Origin: Euphorbia lathyris
Lineage: Eukaryota; Streptophyta; Magnoliopsida; Malpighiales; Euphorbiaceae
NCBI RefSeq assembly: GCF_963576675.1
Contig: NC_088911.1
Span: 81,559,256-81,623,255, forward strand
Reading direction: 5' to 3'
DNA length: 64,000 nt
Part shown: positions 21,487 through 33,630 of the stretch, in pieces
Numbering within the stretch: position 1 is the first letter of the stretch
How the letters are laid out: each line of letters starts with the position of its first letter
The notes under the pieces: generated by a model
What the model was told of the DNA's origin: nothing
Seen by the model: only the letters and a program-made list of their open reading frames with translations
The model's database searches: none
Translations under genes and position numbers: made by a program

Positions 21487-22002
21487 ATGGCTGGATATGG
21501 GTGGAATTCCAACAATCTTCCTACAAGCACGTACGCCGGCGCTCCACAAATCGCCTGTCGAATTTGTAACCAGGTTTTTGTGAGCACTGAAGCTTTTCTT
21601 CATCACATCGAAATTCACATGTCTACGGATCATGATGGTTCTTCTGTTTCTGCCTCCAGAAGGATGCAGCAGCCACCACCGTCTCTTAATGCTTCCGGTG
21701 GTGGCTTGAGCCGTCTCTCCTGTCAAAGACACAACTTCAGTTTTCCCATTCCAAATGTTTACAGTAATATGTTTAATCCAAATCCTAATCAGTTTATTCA
21801 TCCCCGGACAGCCCCAGACATGTACTCTCCTTTTCCAACTGTGAGGAACAACTACGGGTTTGGGTCACAAAGTTTCCCTATCGGTTTTCAGGCTCCGAGG
21901 AAATTCACCCAGCCATTTCTTCAGCAGCTGGAGAAACCCTTGATCCCTATTTCTGATTCTGATTCTGAGTTTGAAGTGCTAGACTTGAACTTGAAGCTGT
22001 AG
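21487..22002 (+). CDS. Single C2H2 zinc-finger protein with EAR motif, copy 4 (intact)
   Basis: 171 residues with all four zinc ligands and the C-terminal LDLNLKL. Differences from the majority are G79C, N82H, T94N and A108T, all in the Pro/Asn/Ser-rich middle outside the finger and the EAR motif. It shares G5 and G133 with copies 1, 5 and 6. It lies downstream of a MITE carrying the LTR derivative. A repressor role is inferred from the finger plus EAR motif. Confidence 0.85.
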   Translation: MAGYGWNSNNLPTSTYAGAPQIACRICNQVFVSTEAFLHHIEIHMSTDHDGSSVSASRRMQQPPPSLNASGGGLSRLSCQRHNFSFPIPNVYSNMFNPNPNQFIHPRTAPDMYSPFPTVRNNYGFGSQSFPIGFQAPRKFTQPFLQQLEKPLIPISDSDSEFEVLDLNLKL

Positions 22003-24870
22003 AGCAGCATAAAGATTAGGGTTTTGTTCAGGACAATACCTAACCCTAGCTATGGCTATGGTTAGGTTCGATGTATTTTTATTTCAATGAAACAATAAAT
22101 ATTATAATCAGAAAAAGAAAATATATGCAAGCCTTTTTGATTATCAAATTAAATCTTTTTTTTTTCAAAAATCTACCTAGTGAAGTAATTTAATTTATTG
22201 ACATAAAGGCTAAATTTCACTTTAATATTTTATGAAAAGTATATAAATTTTATAAATTTACTCCTAACCTTTTCAAGTAAAATCAATTTTAATCCTTTTT
22301 TTTCTTTTTTTTTCAAAAAGCTACCTAGTGAAGTAATTTAATTTATTGACATAAAGGCTAAATTCCTCGCTAATATTTTATGAAAAGTACATATTTGACT
22401 CTAACATATGAAATTGTATAAATTTATTAGTAACCTTTTCAAGCAAAATCAATTTTAATTTTTTTTTTCTTTCAAAAATCTACCTAGTGAAGTAATTTAA
22501 TTTATTGGGATAAAAGCGAAATTTGTTACGCGCATTTTCAGAAAAATATAGATTCGACTCTAACATATGAAATGGTATATATTTACTCCTAACTATTTTA
22601 AGCAAAATGAATGTTACTTGTCCAGGGGCAGAACTCCATAGGGGGATAGTCCTTGAAATTTGTTTCAAAATAATTTTCAAGCCCACTTTGTCAAAGAGTG
22701 AAAGACATGAAGAGGGGTTGTTGTAGATGTGACAATTATTGAATTTTTTTACTGTATTCCAGGAGTAATACACCAATCAGTCAAAATAATTGTACATACC
22801 ACTTCATGGGAGATGATTTGTGTAAGGAAAAAAATGTACATGTGACATTAATTGATTTGTTAGGTGTATTACTCCTAGAGTATTCTAAATTTTTTTCTTA
22901 TTATTGAGTTAGTGTCGTGTTCGTGTCATATCAATTATCGAGTTGATATGAAATGAGTCAACTCTAACTCAACTCAAAAAAATTTGTGTTATAACTATAT
23001 ATTAACCAAATTGGGTTAGTAATTTTGTATTGTGCTTTCGGATCATATGTAATTTTACTATGTACATATGTTAATGATGTCATTTAAAAATATAGTAGGA
23101 TATAGTAATAGTTCTAAATAATTTATGTCGGTTTTGGATTAGCAGCTTAACTATGACCATCCAAAAATCCGCTAATATATCATTTTAGTTCGTGTAATGT
23201 GTTTATAAGTCGCATGCAAAAATATGGAAGGTTCAAGCCATTTTTGCAATTAGTAATTGTAATTTTATTACGTTTACTAATTAAATGAAATATAAACACA
23301 TTAGAGAATATGATAATAATTTTAAATATTCATGACATTTTCGAGTTAGCAGGTCAACACGAATTCAACCCTAAAATTTATGTATCACTTTTCTCTCAAC
23401 TAAAAAATTACTCCTTACCTACTAAACTAAATTCAAACACTATAATTACATATCGAGTAATCGATCGCGTATAAATTTATCATTCCTAGGTTGTTATTGG
23501 TAAGATACATATAGGAACAAAAGATAGAAATAAGGTTTAACTATGAAGTTTTAATTTTTTTTAAATGACTCATCGATGAACAACGATTGTTTCATTAAGT
23601 TGAACCTCGGCTCATCTAATGTCCTGGTTCTGCCACTACTGCTATATAATAGAAAATTTGAATGAACTAACTTGACAATTATTAAACTGTCATATCAGAC
23701 ATTTCCAAACATATTAATTTATCGATAAACTGAAGTAGTTTTGCACATTTTTGTGGTTATTATTTCTAACTATATTAGTAACATAGTAAACATTTTAGAC
23801 ACTTTGACAAAAAAAAAAGAGAGAGAGAGAGAGGTGGAATGGTTAAGAAGCAAATGGAGAAGAGAATTTGACGAAGGGAAAATCAATCAGTGACAAGTCT
23901 CACTACACTGATAAACAGGCTGAAAGAGAACGGTGGAGATCGGCAACAAGACTTCATCAGCAGCGGCAATCTGAGTGAGGCAATCGGAGTAACGGAAAAT
24001 GGAGGAGGGAGATGGAGAACGTGTTTTGCCGTGAAAGAGAGTTTTTATTTGATGAGCTGTTATAAGTGAAGGATAGGTGTCAATTAGTATATGGAAGGTT
24101 CTTTTAGTGAGTTGGAGGACCAGGACCTTCCTATAAATTCCCCACCTAATATAGGATCATTATATATGATCAAACGGGGGGCAATCATAACTTGATACAG
24201 AGACTACATAATAACTCTAAATCTAGCCATGCTTTTTGTCATTATATATGGTCAAACGATGGGTAATCATGACTCGATATAAACGTATTAAATAGAAAAA
24301 AAAACTATGAGTTATGCTTAAATGTTAGAAGATGAAAAAAGTATTTCATTGTGGTATTAATACCAAACCACTTCAAAAAAAAACTCTAATGTCATTTGAA
24401 TATCATAATTAAGTACAAAATTACAACTAAGTCATATCACTAAATTTAATTCTTAATATGTCATTATTCTCTCTATATATTATGATTTTATACCATAATT
24501 TAAAAATTATAGACTCAATTTCAGAAATTATAAACCTTGGAAAATATATTCTAGACTTCTAATTTATAAACTCTAATCCTTAAAATATATTAAAAGTACT
24601 AATTTTACTAGTTTGATATAATCCAAAATTATAACTTGTCATAGTTGTAAATAGTTTTTAAAATATGAATTTTCTGGGTAATTTTCCCTTATAAAAATGT
24701 CATTAACCACATTCAATTCGCTCTTAAACAAGTTGATTTTTTCAATTTTTTTCTTACTATTAACTCTTCCAATTCTTTTCTTAAAAAAAAATCCTTCCAA
24801 ATCTTGTCTTTTGTTCTATAATATCACTAACAATTTTTACATTTAAAAAAATAATAACTAACAATTTATA
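22003..24870. other. Downstream spacer of unit 4
   Basis: No gene is seen. A ~110-bp deletion after the poly(A) signal (near 22136) removes the sequence up to GATTATCAAATT. Then follow the direct-repeat tract (about 22160-22620), inverted-repeat element (22761-22876), GA tract (23819-23833), conserved block, and AT-rich DNA with a ~32-bp deletion near 24399. Confidence 0.6.
23819..23833. repeat. GA microsatellite, unit 4
   Basis: Pure GA tract, 15 bp. Confidence 0.9.
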
Positions 24871-24879
24871 AAAAAAGAA

Positions 24880-25036
24880 GAGTTAAGATGCAAAAATACC
24901 CCTAACGTTTTGGGCCAGGAGCAATTTTATCCCTGACGTCTAAAATGGTGCAATTTTACCCCTAACATTGGAAGTCAAGAGCAATTTTACCCCTAACATT
25001 GGAAGTCAGGAGCAATTTTACCCCTAACGTTAATAA
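24880..25036. mobile_element. Mutator-like MITE, unit 5, left arm
   Basis: Left part of the MITE before the LTR insertion; flank AAAAAAGAA at 24871-24879. Two of its CCTAACGTT motifs read CCTAACATT. Confidence 0.7.
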
Positions 25037-27245
25037 TGTCACACCCGACCCTAAACGGCATCGGGTGTGAAGGAAAGATAACACAACGATCTATGAATTT
25101 GACTCTAATTGAAAACTAATTATTACAAGTACCATAAATTGTGAGCATAATCTTATAATTGAAGGTAGGCAACAAATCCAGAAAAATGTATAATCATGTA
25201 TAATCAACTATCTCATATGCTAATTCTAATTCTTTTTGAAAAATATTAGCTAAATATTGTCGTTATTAACGAATACAACACAATAAATAGATATTTTCCC
25301 ATCACTATATATCTTTATATTAGGTCCGAAGAAATTAACTTAGGGCTCTGATACCAAAATGTCACACCCGACCCTAAACGGCATCGGGTGTGAAGGAAAG
25401 ATAACACATATCTATGAATTTGACTCATAAATTTTAACTTAGATAAAAAATTTATTTAACTATTTGGCTTGGACTTGATCATTTTATCAAGCTTCCTACG
25501 TATCCCGAACGTTTTTTTTAACCTTTCATCCGGGAATCAAAACCACGTAGTTCTACCTATTTTAAATTATCTAGATATAGTTGGATTTTATAAGCACAAA
25601 TTAAATACTTTAAATTAATATAATTAACAAACTAAAAAAAATAGTTATTAGTTTATTTATAGACTAGACCACAATCAATAATTACTTGTTCGATCACTTT
25701 TACTTAACAATTATTGTAGAACAATCGCATCATCGCTAACATAAATTAAACGCACACACTAACCCATATTCAGTCAGTCATCTTTAAATTAATTTTATGT
25801 AAACATCATCCTTATTCGTATTTTTATAATGCACACACTACCAAACAAGATCATACCATTAAGATATGATGCTACGCGTGTACACATGTGGTTTCGTTCA
25901 ACTCAGTAGAAATAACCGTTGATTTGATATTAGTTATGATCATAAAATAGTGAATAGCTTAGCGACCTTTTCCCTAAAATCTGAACCATTAACAATTCTA
26001 TCACTGGCATTTCCTATCAAAAGAATCATTCCAAACGACTTAATCAAAGTCTAACCCGACTCTGATTACTGAACAAATCACTCAAAACCAACTCAATAAC
26101 GAAACAACTCTTTTTATTATGAACCCCGGGTGGACAACCCCAAAAACCAGTGCTCTCAGTTCGAAGAACTCAGACAATCACAACATATATAGGCAACTTG
26201 AAGTAAAAATTTCAGAACAAGAGAAATCATGAACAAAAACCCATAACGAAAAGATTTTACATTTGAAAATCTTATTGCATGTATAAAATCCAACCATTAA
26301 GAGTCTGTGGAAAACCAACAGTAACCACATACACACGAAAGAATTCAGACCTCCGCTAAACACTCCTAGAAGCAGAGATCAAAATCAGTTATTCCGTTTC
26401 CCAGAATTGAAAGTCGAAAAACCTACCAGGAAGTGTCCCAATTTGACGGAACCAAGCAGAATTTCAGAGAATCCGTTCGATAATGGTGAAAAGAATGACA
26501 GTTTGAATCGCCGGTGACTGTATAGTGAGGAAGAAAAAGATGAAAGGGGTTGTGAAGAGTAGACAATGGTGAAAAGAGAAGCTTTCTCTCTCTCTTTCTC
26601 TCCCTTCTCCCTTCTGCGATCCCCCCCTTCTTAAATTCTAGCAACTTCCCTTCCTTATGTACACATTTCCCTCACTTAATTAATTCTAGGACCTTCTATA
26701 TCTTCCTCCCATTATTTAAATTAGAGTTAGAAAATTATTATTAGGTTTTACTAGACATGAAATTTATATTCTTTTATAAAATATATTATTTGATTAAATA
26801 AAAATGGTAATCTGTTAAAAAAAATGAAATAATAATGGTAGTAACTTGTAATATGAAATTATCAATAGTATATGGTAGTATAAGAAAACAAATTAAATGT
26901 ATCATTAATAATATCGGATTATAAAATTTGAAAGGGTATATTTTTCTTTAATTAAAAGGAATTTCCAAAATTCTAATTTAACCTCCAATTCTTGTAATTC
27001 GTGTAATTAAACCTCATTTATTACATTTTTATACCTATTTGTTACTTATTATTTCGATTAAAAGATTAGTCTGACACTGTTATCTCGGGTCTAATCGAAC
27101 TAAATGATGTTTTCGAAATGTTATTTCGAAAAATAATTCAAATTGATATGTAATTTTCTTTGATTTTAATCATATACTTAAAATACTATCTATTGAAATC
27201 AATTTTCATAAAATAATAATAATAAAACTAGACACTGACGTGACA
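25037..27245 (-). mobile_element. Deletion-derived LTR retrotransposon, unit 5
   Basis: Same structure and same insertion site as 16824-20061: AATAA duplications at 25032-25036 and 27246-27250, truncated 3' LTR end at 25037-25106, initiator-Met tRNA primer site complement at 25345-25356, and 5' LTR 25360-27245 on the minus strand. It lacks the hAT-like insertion and has a private ~85-bp deletion near 26119. Identical position in several units means it was copied with the array, not inserted repeatedly. Confidence 0.8.
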
Positions 27246-27671
27246 AATAAATTGGGTCGATTTGAGAAATAATTCATCAAACTGTCTTCTCGCTCATGAA
27301 TCTTGTTATCTACACTTCATATGTGTTTATTTTATCAGTAACAAATCACAAACATTCATTGGAATGTGAAAAAAATAAAAAAATATACTGTCTTTTTTGT
27401 ACGGATTAGATAAAAAATTCTAAAAATCCACCGAATTTATAAATATTAATCTCAAATTCTATTATTAAATTATAAAAAATATGAAATCCTTTTTTTAGAC
27501 GAATTATTATGCAATTGGTGCAGAATAATGAATAAAAATATCTGTATTTTATAATAGTGTCTGAAATTGACCCAATTTATCAATGTTAGGGGTAAAATTG
27601 CACCATTTTAGACGTTAGGGGTAAAATTGCTCCTAGCCCAAAACGTTAGGGATATTTTTGCACCTTAACCC
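27246..27671. mobile_element. Mutator-like MITE, unit 5, right part
   Basis: Continuation of the MITE, ending CTTAACCC with AAAAAAGAA at 27672-27680. One terminal motif reads CAATGTTAGG instead of CAACGTTAGG. Confidence 0.7.
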
Positions 27672-27680
27672 AAAAAAGAA

Positions 27681-28584
27681 TTATCATTTTTCTAAGAGCA
27701 TGCCACATCATCAAAATCCCATCAAATCCAATTACCTTTTTTTTTCTTACGATTAAACTCGTCCAATTCATACCTTTTGTTCTATAATATCACTAACAAT
27801 TTTTACATTTAAAAAAAATGTTCTGTTTGTAAGAGCATGCAACATCATCAAAATGGCATCTAAAATTCTCTTCTAATCTTCTTTATGTTTCTGTTATTAT
27901 ATGTAATATAGATTTGATGATTTATATAATCTGTACTTATATGTTGTTTGATAGAAATAAAAATTAAGTGCTGAAAAAATATAAAATTAAATACTGAATT
28001 TTAAATACCGAATATAAACAATTAGTTGATAATACAAACACACGTGAATTACCTTCAAAAAAGCACATTTAAATTAAATAAGTGCTTAATTTTTAATTTA
28101 AATGATTAGATGAGTTATCAAACAAGGTATTGGCCTAAAATTTCAATTGCGTTTAATAACCCTATGTTCTTATCTAATTGATTCAATAACCTGCCCAGTT
28201 ACATTCAATATCTCCATAATCTCGTCTAATTGCATTGGATAACCCAAAAATTCTACTGTACCGTGAACTTTCAAAATTTCCTAATTTGTTGTCTATTTAT
28301 CACATTCTTTTGATACGTGACGAGCATTTTGAGACATGACGGAGCGTGTCTTCCATTTTCAGCATGCAACAAATTTTATTAAGAATTATGATGTTATTAG
28401 ATACAATACGTGGGATCATTTGTAACTTTTAGAAATTCAGATGTTGCCCCTATACTCCAAAACTTTCCCTCCACTCTGAACTTTTTATTTGATGAGTCAT
28501 ATCCTCTGCACATAATAATTAAGATACTATATTTGCCATTTTATACAACTTAGCACATGACCTGTGTATGGTAACCGAATTAGC
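27681..28584. other. Upstream region of gene copy 5
   Basis: Homologous to the other upstream regions with private substitutions (for example near 28253-28262); no gene. Confidence 0.5.
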
Positions 28585-28591
28585 TATAAAT
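28585..28591 (+). promoter_or_regulatory. TATA box of gene copy 5
   Basis: TATAAAT, 83 bp before the ATG. The bases upstream read TAACCGAATT rather than TAACCAAATT. Confidence 0.75.
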
Positions 28592-28667
28592 TACACCCCT
28601 CTTCTCTCTTGCCCTCTCTTCAGATTATCAAAAAAAGACACAAATTCAATTTTCAAACCCTGAATCT

Positions 28668-29183
28668 ATGGCTGGATATGGGTGGAATTCCAACAATCTT
28701 CCTACAAGCACGTACGCCGGCGCTCCACAAATCGCCTGTCGAATTTGTAACCAGGTTTTTGTGAGCACTGAAGCTTTTCTTCATCACATCGAAATTCACA
28801 TGTCTACGGATCATGATGGTTCTTCTGTTTCTGCCTCCAGAAGGATGCAGCAGCCACCACCGTCTCTTAATGCTTCCGGTGGTGGCTTGAGCCGTCTCTC
28901 CGGTCAAAGAAACAACTTCAGTTTTCCCATTCCAAATGTTTACAGTACTATGTTTAATCCGAATCTTAATCAGTTTATTCATCCCCGGGCAGCCCCAGAC
29001 ATGTACTCTCCTTTTCCAACTGTGAGGAACAACTACGGGTTTGGGTCACAAAGTTTCCCTATCGGTTTTCAGGCTCCGAGGAAATTCACCCAGCCATTTC
29101 TTCAGCAGCTAGAGAAACCCTTGATCCCTATTTCTGATTCTGATTCTGAGTTTGAAGTGCTAGACTTGAACTTGAAGCTGTAG
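28668..29183 (+). CDS. Single C2H2 zinc-finger protein with EAR motif, copy 5 (intact, closest to consensus)
   Basis: 171 residues with C24, C27, H40 and H44, the Pro/Asn/Phe-rich middle, the acidic SDSDSEFE stretch and LDLNLKL at the end. Only P100L departs from the majority protein, so this is the best reference for the family. No second finger, QALGGH helix or clear basic nuclear-localisation cluster is seen; at ~19 kDa it could enter the nucleus by diffusion. A transcriptional repressor acting through the EAR motif is the likely role, by inference. Confidence 0.87.
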   Translation: MAGYGWNSNNLPTSTYAGAPQIACRICNQVFVSTEAFLHHIEIHMSTDHDGSSVSASRRMQQPPPSLNASGGGLSRLSGQRNNFSFPIPNVYSTMFNPNLNQFIHPRAAPDMYSPFPTVRNNYGFGSQSFPIGFQAPRKFTQPFLQQLEKPLIPISDSDSEFEVLDLNLKL

Positions 29184-29609
29184 AGCAGCATAAAGATTAG
29201 GGTTTTTTTCAGGACAATACCTAACCCTACCTATGGCTTTGGTTAGGTTCGATGTATTTTTATTTCAATGAAACAATAAATATTATAATCAGAAAAAGAA
29301 AATATATGTAAGCCTTTTTTAAAACATTGCTTTTTTTTTCTTTCTGAGTTCACAGTTTTGTATGCTATGAATTCAATCTATTTTGTCTCCTTTAATTACC
29401 AATTTTTGTCATTTGATTATCAAATTAAATCTTGTTTTGTTTTTCAAAAATCTACCTAGTGAAGTAATTTAATTTATTGACATAAAGGCTAAATTTCACT
29501 TTAATATTTTATGAAAAGTATATAAATTTTAAAAATTTACTCCTAACCTTTTCAAGTAAAATCAATTTTAATCCTTTTTTTTCTTTTTTTTTCAAAAAGC
29601 TACTTAGTG

Positions 29610-29885
29610 GGCCACGTTCTGAGGGCGGTCCCCTTTTTAGGCCATGTCCCTTTCGTGGCTTTCATGGCAACGAACGTGGTTTTGAGTGGGAGTCTTGATG
29701 CTCCGTTTAGAAATTCGGGGCGGTTACTCGCTTCACCCGTTTCCGCTTATTCGGGTCCCATTCGGGGCGGTTACTCGCTGCGCCAGCTTCCTTTATTCGG
29801 GTCTCATCCGATCTTAGACCATAGGTCTAAGTATGGACTAGGCCTGCGAAATGAGTATGACCCGGTTTAGCCTCGCGGGTCATCA
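29610..29885. other. GC-rich insert of unknown origin with duplicated host flanks
   Basis: A 276-bp segment found nowhere else in the array and much richer in G and C than its surroundings. It contains two copies of a ~50-bp repeat around CGGGGCGGTTACTCGCT, a perfect hairpin CTTAGACC-ATA-GGTCTAAG, an 8-bp inverted pair CCACGTTC/GAACGTGG, and a near-palindrome around GAGTATGACCCG. The host sequence 29539-29609 is repeated after it at 29886-29958. An 87-codon frame spans it but resembles nothing I know. Confidence 0.75.
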
Positions 29886-31112
29886 TACTCCTAACCTTTT
29901 CAAGTAAAATCAATTTTAATCCTTTTTTTTCTTTTTTTTTTCAAAAAGCTACCTAGTGAAGTAATTTAATTTATTGACATAAAGGCTAAATTCCTCTCTA
30001 ATATTTTCTGAAAAGTACATATTTGACTCTAACATATGAAATTGTATAAATTTATTAGTAACCTTTTCAAGCAAAATCAATTTTAATTTTTTTTTTCTTT
30101 CAAAAATCTACCTAGTGAAGTAATTTAAGAAAAAAATGTACATGTGACATTAATTGATTTGTTAGGTGTATTACTCCTAGAGTATTCTAAATTTTTTGCT
30201 TATTATTGAGTTAGTGTCGTGTTCGTGTCATATCAATTATCGAGTTGATATGAAATGAGTAAACTCTAACTCAACTCAAAAAAATTTGTGTTATAACTAT
30301 ATATTAACCAAATTGGGTTAGTAATTTTGTATTGTGCTTTCGGATCATATGTAATTTTACTATGTACATATGTTAATGATGTCATTTAAAAATATAGTAG
30401 GATATACTAATAGTTCTAAATAATTTATGTCGTTTTTGGATTAGCAGCTTAACTATGACCATCCAAAAATCCGCTATTATATCATTTTAGTTCGTGTAAT
30501 GTGTTTATAAGTCGCATGCAAAAATATGGAAGGTTCAAGCCATTTTTGCAATTAGTAATTGTAATTTTATTACGTTTACTAATTAAATGAAATATAAACA
30601 CATTAGAGAATATGATAATAATTTTAAATATTCATGACATTTTCGAGTTAGCAGGTCAACACCAATTCAACCCTAAAACTTATGTATCACTTTTCTCTCA
30701 ACTAAAAAATTACTCCTTACCTACTAAACTAAATTCAAACACTATAATTACATATCGAGTAATCGATCGCGTATAAATTTATCATTCCTAGGTTATTATT
30801 AGTAAGATATATAGGAATAAAAGATAGAAATAAGGTTTAACTATGAAGTTTTAATTTTTTTTAAATGACTCGTCGATGAACAACGATTGTTTCATTAAGT
30901 TGAACCTCGGCTCATCTAATGTCCTGGTTCTGCCACTAATGCTATATAATAGAAAATTTGAATGAACTAACTTGACAATTATTAAACTGTCATATCAGAC
31001 ATTTCCAAACATATTAATTTGTCGATAAACTGAAGTAGTTTTGCACATTTTTGTGGTTATTATTTCTAACTATATTAGTAACATAGTAAACATTTTAGAC
31101 ACTTTGACAAAA

Positions 31113-31133
31113 GAGAGAGAGAGAGAGAGAGAG
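31113..31133. repeat. GA microsatellite, unit 5
   Basis: Pure GA tract, 21 bp. Its preceding A-run is shortened to three bases. Confidence 0.9.
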
Positions 31134-32208
31134 GTGGAATGGTTAAGAAGGAAACAGAGAAGAGAATTTGACGAAGGGAAAATCAATCAGTGACAGGTCT
31201 TACTACACTGATAAACAGGCTGAAAGAGAACGGTGGAGATCGGCAACAAGACTTCATCAGCAGCGGCAATCTGAGTGAGGCAATCGGAGTGACGGAAAAT
31301 GGAGGAGGGAGATGGAGAACATGTTTTGCCGTGAAAGAGAGTTTTTATTTGATGAGCTGTTATAAGTGAAGGACATGTGTCAATTAGTATATGGAAGGTT
31401 CTTTTAGTGAGTTGGAGGACCAGGACCTTCCTATAAATTCCCCACCTAATATAGGATCATTATATATGATCAAACGGGGGGCAATCATAACTTGATACAG
31501 AGGCTACATAATAACTATAAATCTAGCCATGCTTTTTGTCATTATATATGGTCAAACGATGGGTAATCATGACTCGATATAAACGTATTAAATAGAAAAA
31601 AAAACTATGAATTATGCTTAAATGTTAGAAGATGAAAAAAGTATTTCATTGTGGTATTAATACCAAACCACTTCAAAAAAAAAAAACTCTAATGTCATTT
31701 GCCTTTATAAAAAGGGTCAAATATATGAATATCATAATTAAGTACAAAATTACAACTAAGTCATATCACTAAATTTAATTCTTAATATGTCATTATTCTC
31801 TCTATATATTATGATTTTATACCATAATTTAAAAATTATAGACTCAAATTCAGAAATTATAAACCTTAGAAAATATATTCTAGACTTCTAATTTATAAAC
31901 TCTAATCCTTAAAATATATTAAAAGTACTGATTTTACTAGTTTGATATAATCCAAAATTATAACTTGTCATAGTTGTAAATAGTTTTTAAAATATGAATT
32001 TTCTGGGTAATTTTCCCTTATAAAAATGTCATTAACCACATTCAATTCACTCTTAAACAAATTGATTTTTCCAATTTTTTTCTTACTATTAACTCTTCCA
32101 ATTCTTTTCTTAAAAAAAAACCCTTCCAAATCTTGTCTTTTGTTCTATAATATCACTAACAATTTTTACATTTAAAAAAATAATAACTAACAATTTATAA
32201 AAAAAGAA

Positions 32209-32671
32209 GAGTTAAGATGCAAAAATACCCCTAACGTTTTGGCCCAGGAGCAATTTTATCCCTGACGTCTAAAATGGTGCAATTTTATCCCTAACGTTGG
32301 AAGTCAAGAGCAATTTTACCCCTAACGTTGGAAGTCAGGAGCAATTTTACCCCTAACGTTAATAAATTGGGTCGATTTGAGAAATAATTCATCAAACTGT
32401 CTTCTCGCTCATGAATCTTGTTATCTACACTTCATATGTGTGTTATTTTATCAGTAACAAATCACAAACATTCATTGGAATGTGAAAAAAATAAAAAAAT
32501 ATACTGTCTTTTTTGTACGGATTAGATAAAAAAAATTCTAAAAATCCACCGAATTTATAAATATTAATCTCAAATTCTATTATTAAATTATAAAAAATAT
32601 GAAATCCTTTTTTTAGACGAATTATTATGCAATTGGTGCAGAATAATGAACAAAAATATCTGTATTTTATA
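32209..32671. mobile_element. Truncated Mutator-like MITE at the start of a gene-less unit
   Basis: Left arm and interior of the MITE; flank AAAAAAGAA at 32200-32208. The right arm is missing because the sequence jumps at about 32671/32672 into the inverted-repeat element of a downstream spacer. Confidence 0.75.
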
Positions 32672-33596
32672 GACAGTAATTGATTTGTTAGGTGTATTAC
32701 TCCTAGAGTATTCTAAATTTTTTTCTTATTATTGAATTAGTGTCGTGTTCGTGTCATATCAATTATCGAGTTGATATGAAATGAGTCAACTCTAACTCAA
32801 CTCAAAAAAAATTGTGTTATAACTATATATTAACCAAATTGGATTAGGAATTTTGTATTGTGCTTTCGGATCATTTGTAATTTTACTATGTACATATGTT
32901 AATGATGTCATTTAAAAATATAGTAGGATATAGTAATAGTTCTAAATAATTTATGTCGTTTTTGGATTAGCAGGTTAACTATGACCATCCAAAAATCCGC
33001 TAATATATCATTTTAGTTCGTCTAATGTGTTTATAAGTCGCATGCAAAAATATGGAAGATTCAAGCCATTTTTGCAATTAGTAATTGTAATTTTATTACG
33101 TTTACTAATTAAATGAAATATAAACACATTAGAGAATATGATAATAATTTTAAATATTCATGACATTTTCGAGTTAGCAGGTCAACACCAATTCAACCCT
33201 AAAATTTATGTATCACTTTTCTCTCAACTAAATAATTACATATCGAGTAATCGATCGCGTATAAATTTATCATTCCTAGGTTGTTATTGGTAAGATATAT
33301 AGGAATAAAAGATAGAAATAAGGTTTAACTATGAAGTTTTAATTTTTTTTAAATGACTCGTCGATGAACAACGATTGTTTCATTAAGTTGAACCTCGGCT
33401 CATCTAATGTCCTGGTTCTGCCACTACTGCTATATAATAGAAAATTTGAATGAACTAACTTGACAATTATTAAACTGTCATATCAGACATTTCCAAACAT
33501 ATTAATTTGTCGATAAACTGAAGTAGTTTTGCACATTTTTATGGTTATTATTTCTAACTATATTAGTAACATAGTAAACATTTTAGACACTTTGAG

Positions 33597-33630
<34 letters not shown>

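Larger units (their letters stand above)
29184..32199. other. Downstream spacer of unit 5, rearranged
   Basis: No credible gene. The direct-repeat tract (from about 29440) is interrupted by a GC-rich insert at 29610-29885 with duplicated flanks. A ~320-bp deletion at about 30128 fuses the third repeat to the interior of the inverted-repeat element, leaving only its right arm (30165-30178). The GA tract (31113-31133), conserved block and AT-rich spacer follow. Confidence 0.6.

Noticed and set aside
29607..29870. 87-codon frame across the GC-rich insert
   Set aside because: It begins in host sequence and ends near the insert end; chance openness of GC-rich DNA is the simpler explanation.
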